A DNA stretch of 64,000 bases from Cohnella xylanilytica. Its GTDB lineage: Bacteria; Bacillota; Bacilli; Paenibacillales; Paenibacillaceae. The position numbers and the translations under genes are program-made. The DNA is taken from positions 1-64,000 of the forward strand of contig NZ_JACJVR010000077.1 of the NCBI RefSeq assembly GCF_014212175.1. Reading direction: 5' to 3'. The first letter of the stretch is position 1. Every line of letters begins with the position of its first letter. The notes beneath the pieces were generated by a model. It searched no databases. It had not been told where the DNA came from and worked only from the letters and a program-made list of their open reading frames with translations. Below are positions 51,025 through 59,526 of this stretch, piece after piece.

Positions 51025-51153
51025 TTACTTGTTGGTGCTGTGCTGCTTGCCCGGCAAGACGTTCCCTTCGTTTCCGTGGCCGCTGTTTTTATTTTTTTGC
51101 GCTTTCTTCTGCGTGTCGCGAACCTTCCGGACGAACTCGCTCGTGCTGTCCAT
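51025..51153 (-). CDS. DUF4023 family mini-protein
   Basis: 42 residues, very polar and basic: DSTSEFVRKVRDTQKKAQKNKNSGHG, ending PGKQHSTNK. The N-terminal ST.EFV.K and C-terminal P.KQH pattern is the short DUF4023 family of spore-formers, of unknown function. I start at ATG 51153, with GGAGG about 9 bases upstream. A longer frame extends upstream but has no better start. Confidence 0.78.
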   Translation of the reverse strand: MDSTSEFVRKVRDTQKKAQKNKNSGHGNEGNVLPGKQHSTNK

Positions 51154-51450
51154 GGCGTACGCCCTCCTCCTTGCCTTGATGTCTGTTAAGATAACCGATC
51201 GAATGGAGACTATGCTTGTGTTCTCGATTTCTTCAATGGAAGAGAGCGGGTTCGTTCCAATCATTATATGTCATATGTATGTCATATATAGTTTAATTTC
51301 AGTGCTATCGCGTCAATAATCTACCATATCCTTTGTGTTTTTTCACAAATCCCACTCTTTGGATTCATTTTATGTAACTAAAAATAACATATTGCTTTCA
51401 TGAATGTCCTTTGTTATAAATGAAATATAATAAAATATTTTATAAAATCC
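51154..51450. other. AT-rich divergent intergenic region
   Basis: Contains a tandem TATGTCATAT-G-TATGTCATAT (51265-51285) in front of the DUF4023 gene and a TTGCTT-N17-TATAAA promoter facing the GntR gene. No gene seen. Confidence 0.45.
51392..51420 (+). promoter_or_regulatory. Sigma-A promoter of the D-amino-acid locus
   Basis: TTGCTT, a 17-base spacer, and TATAAA, 31 bases before the assigned start of the GntR gene. Very AT-rich surroundings, and a second TATAAT lies at about 51425. Confidence 0.45.
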
Positions 51451-52128
51451 GTGAATGCGGAGGTGGGTTGCCTGGCGGTCAAATCGATCAGCAAGCAGCA
51501 GTTAGCCTATGATTTTATCTATGCGCAGATTATGGCGGGCGTGTATCTTCCAGGACAGCGCATAGTGGTGGAGCAGCTCGTTCAAGAACTGTCGCTCAGC
51601 CCGAGTCCGATCCGGGAAGCGATCCGCAAGCTGGAGGCAGACGGGTTGCTTCGGAACAAGCCTTATGCGGGCGTTGTCGTTACTTCGTTCAAGCTAAAGG
51701 AAGCGGTGGAGAGGATGCGGGTGCTGGCCGCGCTGGACGGCTATGCCACGGCGCTGAGCGGCCCGAGGCTGACATCTGCCGATTTGAACGAGCTGGATGA
51801 GCTGAACAGTGAACTCAAGGAATGCGCGAACGAGCAAATGTTCGTCCGGGCCGGGGCCATCGACCGGGCGTTCCACGACAAATTGAACGGCCGATGCGAC
51901 AACGACTATCTGTTAAACAGCATCAAGGACATCACGGAGAAGCTGAATACGATCCGAGACTTGAACGTTATGTTCTATCCGATGCGCATCGTCGAGAGCG
52001 TCAAAGAGCATGAGACGCTTATCTCCTATATCAGGGAGGGGAGAAGCGCAATGGAGCTGGAAGCGTACATGCGCACCCATCGTCATAATGCGATCGAGGC
52101 TTACACACAAACGGTGGACAAGGTATAA
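51451..52128 (+). CDS. GntR-family (FadR/FCD subgroup) transcriptional regulator
   Basis: 225 residues. N-terminal winged helix (SKQQLAYDFIYAQIMAGVYLPGQRIVVEQLVQELSLSPSPIREAIRKLEADGLL) and a helical FCD effector domain. It heads the D-amino-acid locus and is 28 bases from the next gene, so it probably autoregulates and senses an operon substrate. Start problem: GTG 51451 has no ribosome site. The good GGAGGTG at 51460 is 6-8 bases before an in-frame CTG at 51472, and the TTG next to it is out of frame. The true start may be CTG 51472 or GTG 51463. Confidence 0.88.
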   Translation: MNAEVGCLAVKSISKQQLAYDFIYAQIMAGVYLPGQRIVVEQLVQELSLSPSPIREAIRKLEADGLLRNKPYAGVVVTSFKLKEAVERMRVLAALDGYATALSGPRLTSADLNELDELNSELKECANEQMFVRAGAIDRAFHDKLNGRCDNDYLLNSIKDITEKLNTIRDLNVMFYPMRIVESVKEHETLISYIREGRSAMELEAYMRTHRHNAIEAYTQTVDKV

Positions 52129-52156
52129 GAATCGGGAAGGGCGGCGAGGCAGGGCG

Positions 52157-53137
52157 ATGACAGCAGAGAGGACGAAGCCGAACATTCTGATTCGCTGCGA
52201 GATCGGAGAGCCGATGCTCCGCAGAATCGAAGAACGGGCGGGCAAGGTTTATGTGGAGCCTTGGCAACCCGATGGACCGGAACCGGCCCTGCGGGCGCCC
52301 CTGGAGGAGCTGGATATTGTGGTGACCCGAGGGCTCGCGGATGAGATTCGGTTCGCGGCGGAGGCGCCGCGGCTAAGGTGGATCCATTCCGTAACCGTAG
52401 GGGTCGAGAAGACGCTGACTCCGTGGGTGAAGGCGAATCCGATTGCGGTGACGAACGTACGGGGGCTGAACGCGGTGCCGATCGCGGAATACGTCATGGG
52501 AGCCCTGCTCGCCTGGAACAGGGGACTTTATGAATTCGCCAGGCAGCAGCGAGAGAAGGTCTGGAGGACCGTCGACGTTCGAGAAGTTTCGGGAAGCACG
52601 ATCGGAATCATCGGCTACGGCAGCATCGGAAGGGAGATCGCTCTGCGCGCCCGCGCGTTCGGAATGAGCGTTCTAGCCTGCAGTCGAAGGGGAGGAGATG
52701 CTTCGGCGGAACCAGTGGACCGGTTTGTGGCTCCCGGGGACGTGGACGACCTGCTAAGCGCTTCGGATTGCGTTGTGGACTGCCTTCCGCAATCCCCGGA
52801 GACGTTCCGGTTCATGAATGCGGACCGGTTCCGGGCCATGAAGCGGTCGGCGCTGTTCATCAACGTGGGCAGGGGCGCCACGGTCGACGAGGAAGCTCTG
52901 CTTCGGTGCCTAAGGAGCGGAGCGATAGCGGGGGCAGTGCTGGATGTCTTCGATACGGAGCCTTTGCCGCGGGAACACGGCTTCTGGGAAGAAGAGCGCA
53001 TTTTCGTCACGCCGCACAACGCTTTTGCCTCGCCGAAGCATTGGAGTCGCGTATTCGATCATTTTATTGACAACCTGGACCGATTCCTTCGGGGGGGACC
53101 GCTTCGGAACTCGGTGGATAAAGAGAAGGGTTATTGA
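52157..53137 (+). CDS. D-isomer-specific 2-hydroxyacid dehydrogenase
   Basis: 326 residues. NAD-dependent reduction of 2-keto acids to D-2-hydroxy acids. Rossmann motif GIIGYGSIGREIALRARAFGMSV, catalytic Arg in INVGRGATVDEEALL, acidic partner in AVLDVFDTEPLP and catalytic His in VTPHNAFAS. I start at ATG 52157 (MTAERTKPNIL), since the open frame upstream overlaps the regulator gene. Between a D-amino-acid transaminase gene and its regulator, it plausibly reduces the keto acids made by transamination. Confidence 0.9.
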   Translation: MTAERTKPNILIRCEIGEPMLRRIEERAGKVYVEPWQPDGPEPALRAPLEELDIVVTRGLADEIRFAAEAPRLRWIHSVTVGVEKTLTPWVKANPIAVTNVRGLNAVPIAEYVMGALLAWNRGLYEFARQQREKVWRTVDVREVSGSTIGIIGYGSIGREIALRARAFGMSVLACSRRGGDASAEPVDRFVAPGDVDDLLSASDCVVDCLPQSPETFRFMNADRFRAMKRSALFINVGRGATVDEEALLRCLRSGAIAGAVLDVFDTEPLPREHGFWEEERIFVTPHNAFASPKHWSRVFDHFIDNLDRFLRGGPLRNSVDKEKGY

Positions 53138-53145
53138 AATATAAG

Positions 53146-53159
53146 TCTGAAATTTCAGA
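53146..53159. promoter_or_regulatory. Perfect 14-bp palindrome upstream of the binding-protein gene
   Basis: TCTGAAATTTCAGA is a perfect palindrome followed by seven A. It lies in the 59-base gap before the lipoprotein gene. Candidate operator or mRNA hairpin. No second copy is seen before the GntR gene. Confidence 0.4.
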
Positions 53160-53196
53160 AAAAAAGAGGCGTCATTATTCGGAGGGAGAAAACCAA

Positions 53197-54816
53197 ATGA
53201 AGAGAAGCAAGTTGACGGTCCTGCTCATCGGTTTATTAAGCTCTGCCCTTGCCCTTGCCGGCTGCTCCAGCGGCAACGATTCGGCTGGGACGACATCCGG
53301 GGGCACGGCGGATGCCGCCGGTTCTTCGACGGCAAGTCCCGTCGCGGCAACCGCGACGAAGGAGCTTAAGATCGCGCTGAACTCTACGCCTACGACGCTC
53401 GATACGCAGATGACGACCGACTGGGCGACGACGCACGTGGCTCGCAATATTTTCGAGACCCTCATCACGGTGGACGCGAACTACCAGATCCAACCGATGC
53501 TAGCGGAATCCTACCAGATAAGCCCGGACGGATTGACCTACACGTTCAAGCTTCGCCACGGGGTCAAATTCCACAACGGCAAGGAGATGAAGGCCGAAGA
53601 CGTCGTCGCTTCGATGAATCGCTGGTTCGGGAAGTCGACGATCGCCAAGTCGACGTTCGCGGGCTCGACCTTCTCGCAAGTTGACGATTATACGGTTAAG
53701 CTCCAGTTGTCCAAGCTTTCCGGCGTTGCTCTTCAGGTCATGACCAACCCGAACCAGTTCGCGGCGATCATGCCGAAGGAAGCGATCGAAGCGGCGGACG
53801 ACACGGGCGTCAAGGAATACATCGGAACGGGGCCGTTCAAGTTCGTCGAGTGGAAGCAGGACCAGTATATCCGTCTCTCCAAGTTCGACGAATATCAGCC
53901 GGTCGATAGCCAGGCAAGCGGACTGGCAGGCAAGAAGGAAGCGTTGGCCCAGGATTTGTATTTCTACTTCGCGAGCGACTCCCAGACTAGGGTAGCCGGT
54001 CTTCAAAGCGGCCAATACGACATCGCCCTCGAGATCCCTCGTGATGCCTACTTGGCCTTGAAGAACAATTCGGAAGTTAAGACGGTCGTCAGCCTGACCG
54101 GCTACAATCCGCTCATCATGAACAAGAAGAAAGGCGTATTTACGAACGAGAAGATCCGTCAGGCGGTAGCGGCCGCTCTGGATATGAAGGAGATCATGAT
54201 GGCCGCTTACGGCGACCCGCAGTTCTTCCGGCTCGACCACGGGCTTATGCAGAAAGAGCAGACGGCATGGTACAGCGACGCGGGCAAGGAGAATTACAAC
54301 CAGAACAACCCGGAGAAGGCGAAGCAGCTTCTTCAAGAGGGCGGTTACAAGGGCGAGACGATCCGCATTATGTCGAGCCGCGATTACGACGATCTCTACA
54401 ACTCCAGCGTCGTCATCAAGTCCGAGCTCGAGAATATCGGCATGAAGGTGCAACTTGATACTTACGACTGGGGAACAGTCGTGACGAATCAATCGGACGA
54501 GAACGCGTGGGACCTGTTCGTGACCACCTTCTTGCCGAAGACAGACCCAACGCAAATTCTGTACCTCGACTCCCGCAACCAATGGGCGGGCTGGACGAAC
54601 GATTCGAAGATCGACGCCGCTCTCGACGGCATTCGCGCTTCGACTTCCCAAGAGGAATCGAAGAAGCTGTTCGAGGACTTGCAGCGGGAGTTCTGGACAA
54701 GCGTGCCCGTCATCAAGATCGGCGACGTCTACGCGTTGACTGCCACGGCCAGCGATGTGGAAGGATTCCAATACTTCAACGGACCCGTCTTCTGGAACGT
54801 GAGCAAGTCAGATTAA
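53197..54816 (+). CDS. Family-5 ABC substrate-binding lipoprotein of the D-amino-acid locus
   Basis: 539 residues. Lipobox LALAGC (Cys 23), Ser/Gly/Ala linker, SBP_bac_5 fold (FETLITVDANYQIQPMLAESYQISPDGLTYTFKLRHGVKFHNGKEMKAEDVVASMNRWF, GTGPFKFVEWKQDQYIRLSKFDEYQ, NEKIRQAVAAALDMKEIMMAAYG). ATG 53197 lies after GGAGGGAGA. Captures peptides or related compounds for the permeases encoded from 56545. The locus enzymes point to ligands containing D-residues or N-acyl-D-amino acids. Confidence 0.92.
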   Translation: MKRSKLTVLLIGLLSSALALAGCSSGNDSAGTTSGGTADAAGSSTASPVAATATKELKIALNSTPTTLDTQMTTDWATTHVARNIFETLITVDANYQIQPMLAESYQISPDGLTYTFKLRHGVKFHNGKEMKAEDVVASMNRWFGKSTIAKSTFAGSTFSQVDDYTVKLQLSKLSGVALQVMTNPNQFAAIMPKEAIEAADDTGVKEYIGTGPFKFVEWKQDQYIRLSKFDEYQPVDSQASGLAGKKEALAQDLYFYFASDSQTRVAGLQSGQYDIALEIPRDAYLALKNNSEVKTVVSLTGYNPLIMNKKKGVFTNEKIRQAVAAALDMKEIMMAAYGDPQFFRLDHGLMQKEQTAWYSDAGKENYNQNNPEKAKQLLQEGGYKGETIRIMSSRDYDDLYNSSVVIKSELENIGMKVQLDTYDWGTVVTNQSDENAWDLFVTTFLPKTDPTQILYLDSRNQWAGWTNDSKIDAALDGIRASTSQEESKKLFEDLQREFWTSVPVIKIGDVYALTATASDVEGFQYFNGPVFWNVSKSD

Positions 54817-54838
54817 GAGCAAAGGATTGAATGACAAC

Positions 54839-55699
54839 ATGGATTACGCGCTGCTTGGAGACAAGATTGTGCCAAAAAAAGAGATCTCGGTCTCCCTGGA
54901 AGACAGAGGTTATCAATTCGGGGACGGCGTGTACGAGGTGATTCGGGTCTACGGGGGGGTGATCTTCCACCTGGAAGCTCACTTGGGGCGGCTGGACGAC
55001 AGTGCCAAGGCAATCTATATCGATCTTCCTTGTTCCTTGCGGAAGCTCGGGGAGCTGCTTGGAGAGCTGGTCAAGCGTAACGGCATCGTGGACGGCAAGT
55101 TGTATCTTCAACTCACGAGAGGAGTGCACCCTAGGGTGCACTTCATCCCCGAAGGCATCAAGCCGATTCTGACCGGCTACGCCGAGCATGTAGCCCGCCC
55201 GCTGACCAGTCTCCGGGAGGGGATCTCGGCCTTGACCGTCGAGGATAACCGGTGGCTCCGGGTAAACATCAAGTCGCTCAACCTGCTGCCGAACATTTTG
55301 GCGAAGCATCGGGCGAAGAGCCAAGGTGCGGACGAGGCGATCTTCGTACGGGACGGACTCGTGACGGAAGGGAGCGCCTCCAACGTCTACGGCATTCGGG
55401 ACGGAGTCGTCTACACGCATCCGGCCAATCATTTGATCTTGAACGGCATTACGAGGCAAGCGATCGTTCGGTTGTCGGAGGAACTCGGCATTCCGTGGCG
55501 GGAAGTACCGATCTCGGCGGAAGAGCTGGCGAGGATGGACGAAGTGTTCGTCAGCAATACGATCCTGGAAATATGTCCGGTCGTCTCCGTGGATGGGCGA
55601 ACGATCGGCGACGGGAAGATCGGCTCGGTGACCGCGAGCTTGCAGGCCGCCTTCGAGCGCGAGATCGAGAGCGCGGCGGGAGGCGGGACGCATGCATAG
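54839..55699 (+). CDS. dat: D-amino-acid transaminase (class IV aminotransferase)
   Basis: 286 residues. PLP enzyme that moves the amino group of D-amino acids to 2-oxoglutarate, giving D-glutamate and a keto acid. The D-AAT hallmarks are SLEDRGYQFGDGVYEVIRVYGG near the N-terminus, IKSLNLLPNILAK with the PLP lysine (about 156), EAIFVRDGLVTEGSASNVYGI and HLILNGITRQ. I start at ATG 54839 (MDYALLGDKIV), which matches the family N-terminus. A TTG at 54827 abuts AAAGGA too closely. Overlaps the next gene by 8 bases. It lacks a signal peptide and acts in the cytoplasm on imported or released D-amino acids. Confidence 0.93.
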   Translation: MDYALLGDKIVPKKEISVSLEDRGYQFGDGVYEVIRVYGGVIFHLEAHLGRLDDSAKAIYIDLPCSLRKLGELLGELVKRNGIVDGKLYLQLTRGVHPRVHFIPEGIKPILTGYAEHVARPLTSLREGISALTVEDNRWLRVNIKSLNLLPNILAKHRAKSQGADEAIFVRDGLVTEGSASNVYGIRDGVVYTHPANHLILNGITRQAIVRLSEELGIPWREVPISAEELARMDEVFVSNTILEICPVVSVDGRTIGDGKIGSVTASLQAAFEREIESAAGGGTHA

Positions 55700-56510
55700 G
55701 CTGCAGGAAAGGGCTGAGGACATTACCCGGCGCTATGGCGGCGTATGGGGGATCACGGTAGAGGACTTGGATACCGGAGCGCGCTTCGAACTGAACGGGA
55801 ACGAGCTCTTCAACGCCGCCAGTATCATTAAACTGCCGATCATGGCGGCCGCGTTCGCGGCCGCCCATGACCGTGAATTGAACCTCGGCGAACGCGTAGT
55901 GCTGGAAGCTGAAGACTTCGCCGGGGGCTCCGGCGTTCTGCAGCATCTGTCGCCCGGACTGTCGTTCGCCGTATACGATCTGATCGTGCTGATGATCATT
56001 CAAAGCGATAATGCCGCTACCAATAAAGTAATCGATCTCGTTGGGGCGGAGAGAATCGGACGGACGATGGAGGAGCTTGGTATGAATAGAAGCAAATTCC
56101 ACCATAAGACCGGTCTGAACTACCCCCATCCTCCAGGACGCAATATCGTCACTTCTGCGGATACCGCCGCTCTTCTGAAGAGGCTGGCCGAAGGGAGCTA
56201 CCTGACCCGGCATGCCTGCAAGCGGATGATTGACATTCTGAAGAAGCAGCAGATTCGCAACGGACTGCCGCATGAGCTTCCGGCGCCGGACGAGGGGCCC
56301 GTCGGCCGTCTCCCGGATTGGGAGCTGGCCCATAAGACGGGGTGGGTGAGCGGCATTCAGCACGATGCCGGCATTTTGTATGCCCGCGGCCGCTCCCTCG
56401 TCGTCACGGTGTTAACCCGCGACGCGGGCGAGGGTCGCCCTGCCCGGGCGCTGGCCGGCATCGCCGAGCTCGGACGGGCGGCGTACGAATACGCGGCAGG
56501 TCCAGGCTAA
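55692..56510 (+). CDS. Cytoplasmic class-A-beta-lactamase-fold serine hydrolase
   Basis: 272 residues, no signal peptide. SxxK at 44-47 (SIIK), SDN at 105-107 and KTG at 215-217 make the active-site triad of penicillin-recognising enzymes. The omega-loop ExxLN that provides the deacylating Glu in class A beta-lactamases is not visible. The region before NIVTSADTAALLKRL has no Glu-x-x-Leu-Asn. A cytoplasmic location and the D-amino-acid context argue for a D-stereospecific peptidase, amidase or esterase rather than antibiotic resistance. Start overlaps the transaminase gene by 8 bases (coupled). Confidence 0.85.
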   Translation: MHRLQERAEDITRRYGGVWGITVEDLDTGARFELNGNELFNAASIIKLPIMAAAFAAAHDRELNLGERVVLEAEDFAGGSGVLQHLSPGLSFAVYDLIVLMIIQSDNAATNKVIDLVGAERIGRTMEELGMNRSKFHHKTGLNYPHPPGRNIVTSADTAALLKRLAEGSYLTRHACKRMIDILKKQQIRNGLPHELPAPDEGPVGRLPDWELAHKTGWVSGIQHDAGILYARGRSLVVTVLTRDAGEGRPARALAGIAELGRAAYEYAAGPG

Positions 56511-56544
56511 GCGGAATTCGAAAGCATCGGAAGGAGGAATCATC

Positions 56545-57492
56545 ATGTTGGCATACACCGGCAAACGCCTCGTCTCGTTGGTGCCGATTTTGATCGTCGT
56601 GGCGGTAGTCGTTTTCTTCGTTATGCATCTGACGCCCGGCGATCCCGCGGCGGTGATGCTGGGAACGGAAGCATCCCAGGCCGATATCGCGCAGCTGCGC
56701 CATCAACTCGGCCTCGACGAGCCCGTGCTCGCGCAATTCGTCGATTGGCTCGGCGGCGTGGCGCGCGGAGACCTGGGCACCTCGATCTTCATGAAGATGC
56801 CGGTATCCCAGGCGATCGCGGAGCACGTCGGCCCGACGCTGTCGCTCAGCATCCTGGCGCAGCTCGTTGCCGCCGTTCTGGCGCTTCCCCTGGGCATCCT
56901 TGCCGCGAAAAAACGGGGGACGGCGACAGACCAGATGGTCATGGGCGTGTCGCTGCTCGGCATCTCGCTGCCGAGCTTCCTGCTCGGGCTATTCCTGATG
57001 CTCGTATTCGCCGTGGAGCTGCGCTGGTTCCCCGTCTCGGGCTACAAGCCGCTGGCAGACGGCTTCCTCGAGCATCTCCGGTACCTCGTTCTTCCGGCGT
57101 TGGCTCTGGGAAGCATGCAGGCGGCGTTGATCGCCCGGATGACCCGTGCCTCCATGCTCGAGGTGTTGAACCAGGGCTACATCGAGATCGCGAGGGCCAA
57201 GGGACTTAGGGAAATCTCCGTCGTGTTCAAGCATGCCTTGCGGAACGCCTTCATCCCGATCGTAACAGTCGTCGGACAATCGTTCGCCCTACTGATCGGG
57301 GGCGCCACCGTAACGGAAACGGTGTTCAATATTCCGGGGCTCGGGCAGTTGATCGTCAACGCCGTCGAACGGAGGGACTACGAGGTCATCCAGGGAGTGG
57401 TGCTCGTCATCGCGGCGCTGTATGTAGTCTTGAACCTGATCGTAGACCTGTTGTACGGGCTTATCGATCCCCGCATCCGGCACAAGAGATAA
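56545..57492 (+). CDS. ABC importer permease (DppB-like) of the D-amino-acid locus
   Basis: 315 residues, six membrane segments, typical start YTGKRLVSLVPILIVVAVVVFFVMHLTPGDPAAVMLG and loop FKHALRNAFIPIVTVVGQSFALLIGGATVTETVFNIPGLGQL. AGGAGG before ATG 56545. Paired with the DppC-like subunit encoded 27 bases later. Confidence 0.94.
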   Translation: MLAYTGKRLVSLVPILIVVAVVVFFVMHLTPGDPAAVMLGTEASQADIAQLRHQLGLDEPVLAQFVDWLGGVARGDLGTSIFMKMPVSQAIAEHVGPTLSLSILAQLVAAVLALPLGILAAKKRGTATDQMVMGVSLLGISLPSFLLGLFLMLVFAVELRWFPVSGYKPLADGFLEHLRYLVLPALALGSMQAALIARMTRASMLEVLNQGYIEIARAKGLREISVVFKHALRNAFIPIVTVVGQSFALLIGGATVTETVFNIPGLGQLIVNAVERRDYEVIQGVVLVIAALYVVLNLIVDLLYGLIDPRIRHKR

Positions 57493-57519
57493 CGATGGAT
57501 TCAGAAGGAGGAAGCGGCG

Positions 57520-58434
57520 ATGAGCGTCGTCATGCACAACCATACGGCTTCGGATCGCGCGGCGGCGCTGAACGAAGCCCGTCTTCAATATAGAAGGGAG
57601 CAACGCCGGATTGCATGGAGAAGCTTCGTTCGGCACCGGCTGGCATTCGCGGGTTCGATCATCGTGTTCGCGGTGCTGCTGCTCGCGGTCTTCGCACCGG
57701 TCATCGCGAGGTTCGACCCGCTGGCCGTAGACGTGGCTAATCGGTTGAAGGGGCCTGACGCCATGCACTGGTTCGGGACGGACAACTTCGGCCGCGATAC
57801 GTTCAGCCGGGTTGCTTACGGAGCCAGGATCTCGATGTTCGTCGGCATCTCCGTGGCCCTGATCACCGGCGTACTCGGCCTGCTGATCGGCCTCCTCGCC
57901 TCGTATTTCCGCCGCCTCGATTATGCGCTCATGCGAATATGCGATGGACTGATGGCGTTTCCCGCCATCCTGCTAGCCATTGCGATCGTAGCGGCCATGG
58001 GACCCAAGGTCGGCAACGTCATCTTGGCACTTAGCGTAGTGTATACGCCGAACGTCGCCCGCGCGGTCCGTTCCGTCGGGCTCGTCGTCAAGGAGCAGAC
58101 GTACGTGGAAGCGCTCGGTTCTCTCGGAGCGGGCCACGCCCGTATTCTTTTCCGGCACATCGCTCCGAACTGTCTGACGCCCGTCATCGTCCAGGGGACG
58201 TTCATCTTCGCGGACGCGATCATCTCGGAGGCGGCGCTCAGCTTCCTGGGGGCCGGCATTCCGGCTCCTGCGGCCAGCTGGGGGAATATTCTTTACGACG
58301 GCAAGATGTATATTTTCAACGCGTGGTGGATGGTGGTCTTCCCCGGCGCTCTGCTTATGCTGACCGTATTCGGGCTGAACATGGCCGGGGACGGAATGAG
58401 AGATTTGCTCGACCCTCATACGAAAGACAAATGA
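57520..58434 (+). CDS. ABC importer permease (DppC-like) of the D-amino-acid locus
   Basis: 304 residues. OppC-type N-terminal cytoplasmic region (AWRSFVRHRLAFAGSIIVFAVLLLAVFAP), DAMHWFGTDNFGRDTFSRVAYGARISM and the permease core ending PAASWGNILYDGKMYIFNAWWM. AGGAGG before ATG 57520. Confidence 0.94.
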   Translation: MSVVMHNHTASDRAAALNEARLQYRREQRRIAWRSFVRHRLAFAGSIIVFAVLLLAVFAPVIARFDPLAVDVANRLKGPDAMHWFGTDNFGRDTFSRVAYGARISMFVGISVALITGVLGLLIGLLASYFRRLDYALMRICDGLMAFPAILLAIAIVAAMGPKVGNVILALSVVYTPNVARAVRSVGLVVKEQTYVEALGSLGAGHARILFRHIAPNCLTPVIVQGTFIFADAIISEAALSFLGAGIPAPAASWGNILYDGKMYIFNAWWMVVFPGALLMLTVFGLNMAGDGMRDLLDPHTKDK

Positions 58435-58464
58435 CTCAAAGCATCGGAAAAAGGAGGGGCGCGA

Positions 58465-59526
58465 ATGACTATTGGCGGAATGACGGATCTGTCCGGCACC
58501 GACGGAGTTCGGGGGGAAGAGGCGTCCCGGAAGGAGCTGCTTCGGATCGAAGGGCTTGTCACCCGCTTCCATACGGCGAGGGGAACGGTTCGGGCCGTAG
58601 ACGGAGTCAGCTTCTCCATCGGAAGCGGTGAGATTCTCGGAGTCGTGGGCGAGTCCGGCTGCGGCAAGAGCGTAACCTCGCGATCCATAATGAGGCTGTA
58701 CGACGAGAATAAAGCCGCCGGACACGAAGGCAAAGTCTTGCTCAAAGGGAGGAATTTGCTGGAGTTGTCCAAAAGCGAAATGAGGAACGTCCGTGGCAAT
58801 GAGATTGCGATGATTTTCCAAGACACGCTGAGTTCCCTGAACCCGGTATACACCATAGGCAACCAGATCGCGGAAGCGGTGCGGCGACGAGGAGGGGCGG
58901 GGAAGAAGGAGGCGAGGCGCCGGGCGGTCGATCTGCTGGGGGCCGTGGGCATTCCCGATCCCGAGAGAAGGTTCGAAGAGTATCCGCATCAATTATCCGG
59001 CGGTATGCGGCAGCGGGTCATGATCGCGATGGCGTTGGCCTGCGAGCCCAGCCTCCTGATTGCGGATGAGCCGACGACCGCGTTGGACGTCACCATTCAG
59101 TCCCAGATTCTGCAATTGATCGGCAGCTTGCAGGAGAGATACGGTATGAGCATTATGCTCATCACGCACGATCTGGGCGTCGTAGCGGAGGTGTGCACCC
59201 GCGTCGTCGTCATGTATCTGGGACAGATTATCGAGGATACCGACGTAAGGACATTGTTCGAGAGGCCGCTGCATCCTTACACGCACGGCCTGCTTCGGTC
59301 GATGCCCAAGGCGGACCGTGCGCGAGAAGGCAAGCTGGAGTCGATCCCTGGCGTCGTCCCGTCGTTGCATGCGGTTCCCCGGGGCTGCCGCTTCGCGGGT
59401 CGCTGCGAATACGCGGATTCGAAGTGTCTCGAAGAGATGCCTTCGTTGACTGCCGCGGGGGAAGGCCATCAGGTGCGCTGCTGGCATTACGATCGGATCG
59501 GGCGGGAGTGGGGGAACGGAGCATGA
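58465..59526 (+). CDS. ABC importer ATP-binding protein (DppD-like) of the D-amino-acid locus
   Basis: 353 residues. Walker A GESGCGKS, signature LSGGMRQR, Walker [14 protein letters not shown]-loop THDLG, and the C-terminal cysteine-bearing oligopeptide domain ([15 protein letters not shown]). GGAGGGG before ATG 58465. Its stop overlaps the next start as ATGA. Confidence 0.94.
   Translation: MTIGGMTDLSGTDGVRGEEASRKELLRIEGLVTRFHTARGTVRAVDGVSFSIGSGEILGVVGESGCGKSVTSRSIMRLYDENKAAGHEGKVLLKGRNLLELSKSEMRNVRGNEIAMIFQDTLSSLNPVYTIGNQIAEAVRRRGGAGKKEARRRAVDLLGAVGIPDPERRFEEYPHQLSGGMRQRVMIAMALACEPSLLIADEPTTALDVTIQSQILQLIGSLQERYGMSIMLITHDLGVVAEVCTRVVVMYLGQIIEDTDVRTLFERPLHPYTHGLLRSMPKADRAREGKLESIPGVVPSLHAVPRGCRFAGRCEYADSKCLEEMPSLTAAGEGHQVRCWHYDRIGREWGNGA

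Noticed and set aside
50948-51319. 123-codon plus-strand frame with hydrophobic stretches opposite the DUF4023 gene
   Set aside because: It begins in the terminator hairpin and is antisense to a short gene with a good ribosome site and family match.
55692-56510. Antibiotic-resistance beta-lactamase
   Set aside because: It has the SxxK/SDN/KTG fold motifs but no signal peptide and no ExxLN; operon context favours a metabolic hydrolase.
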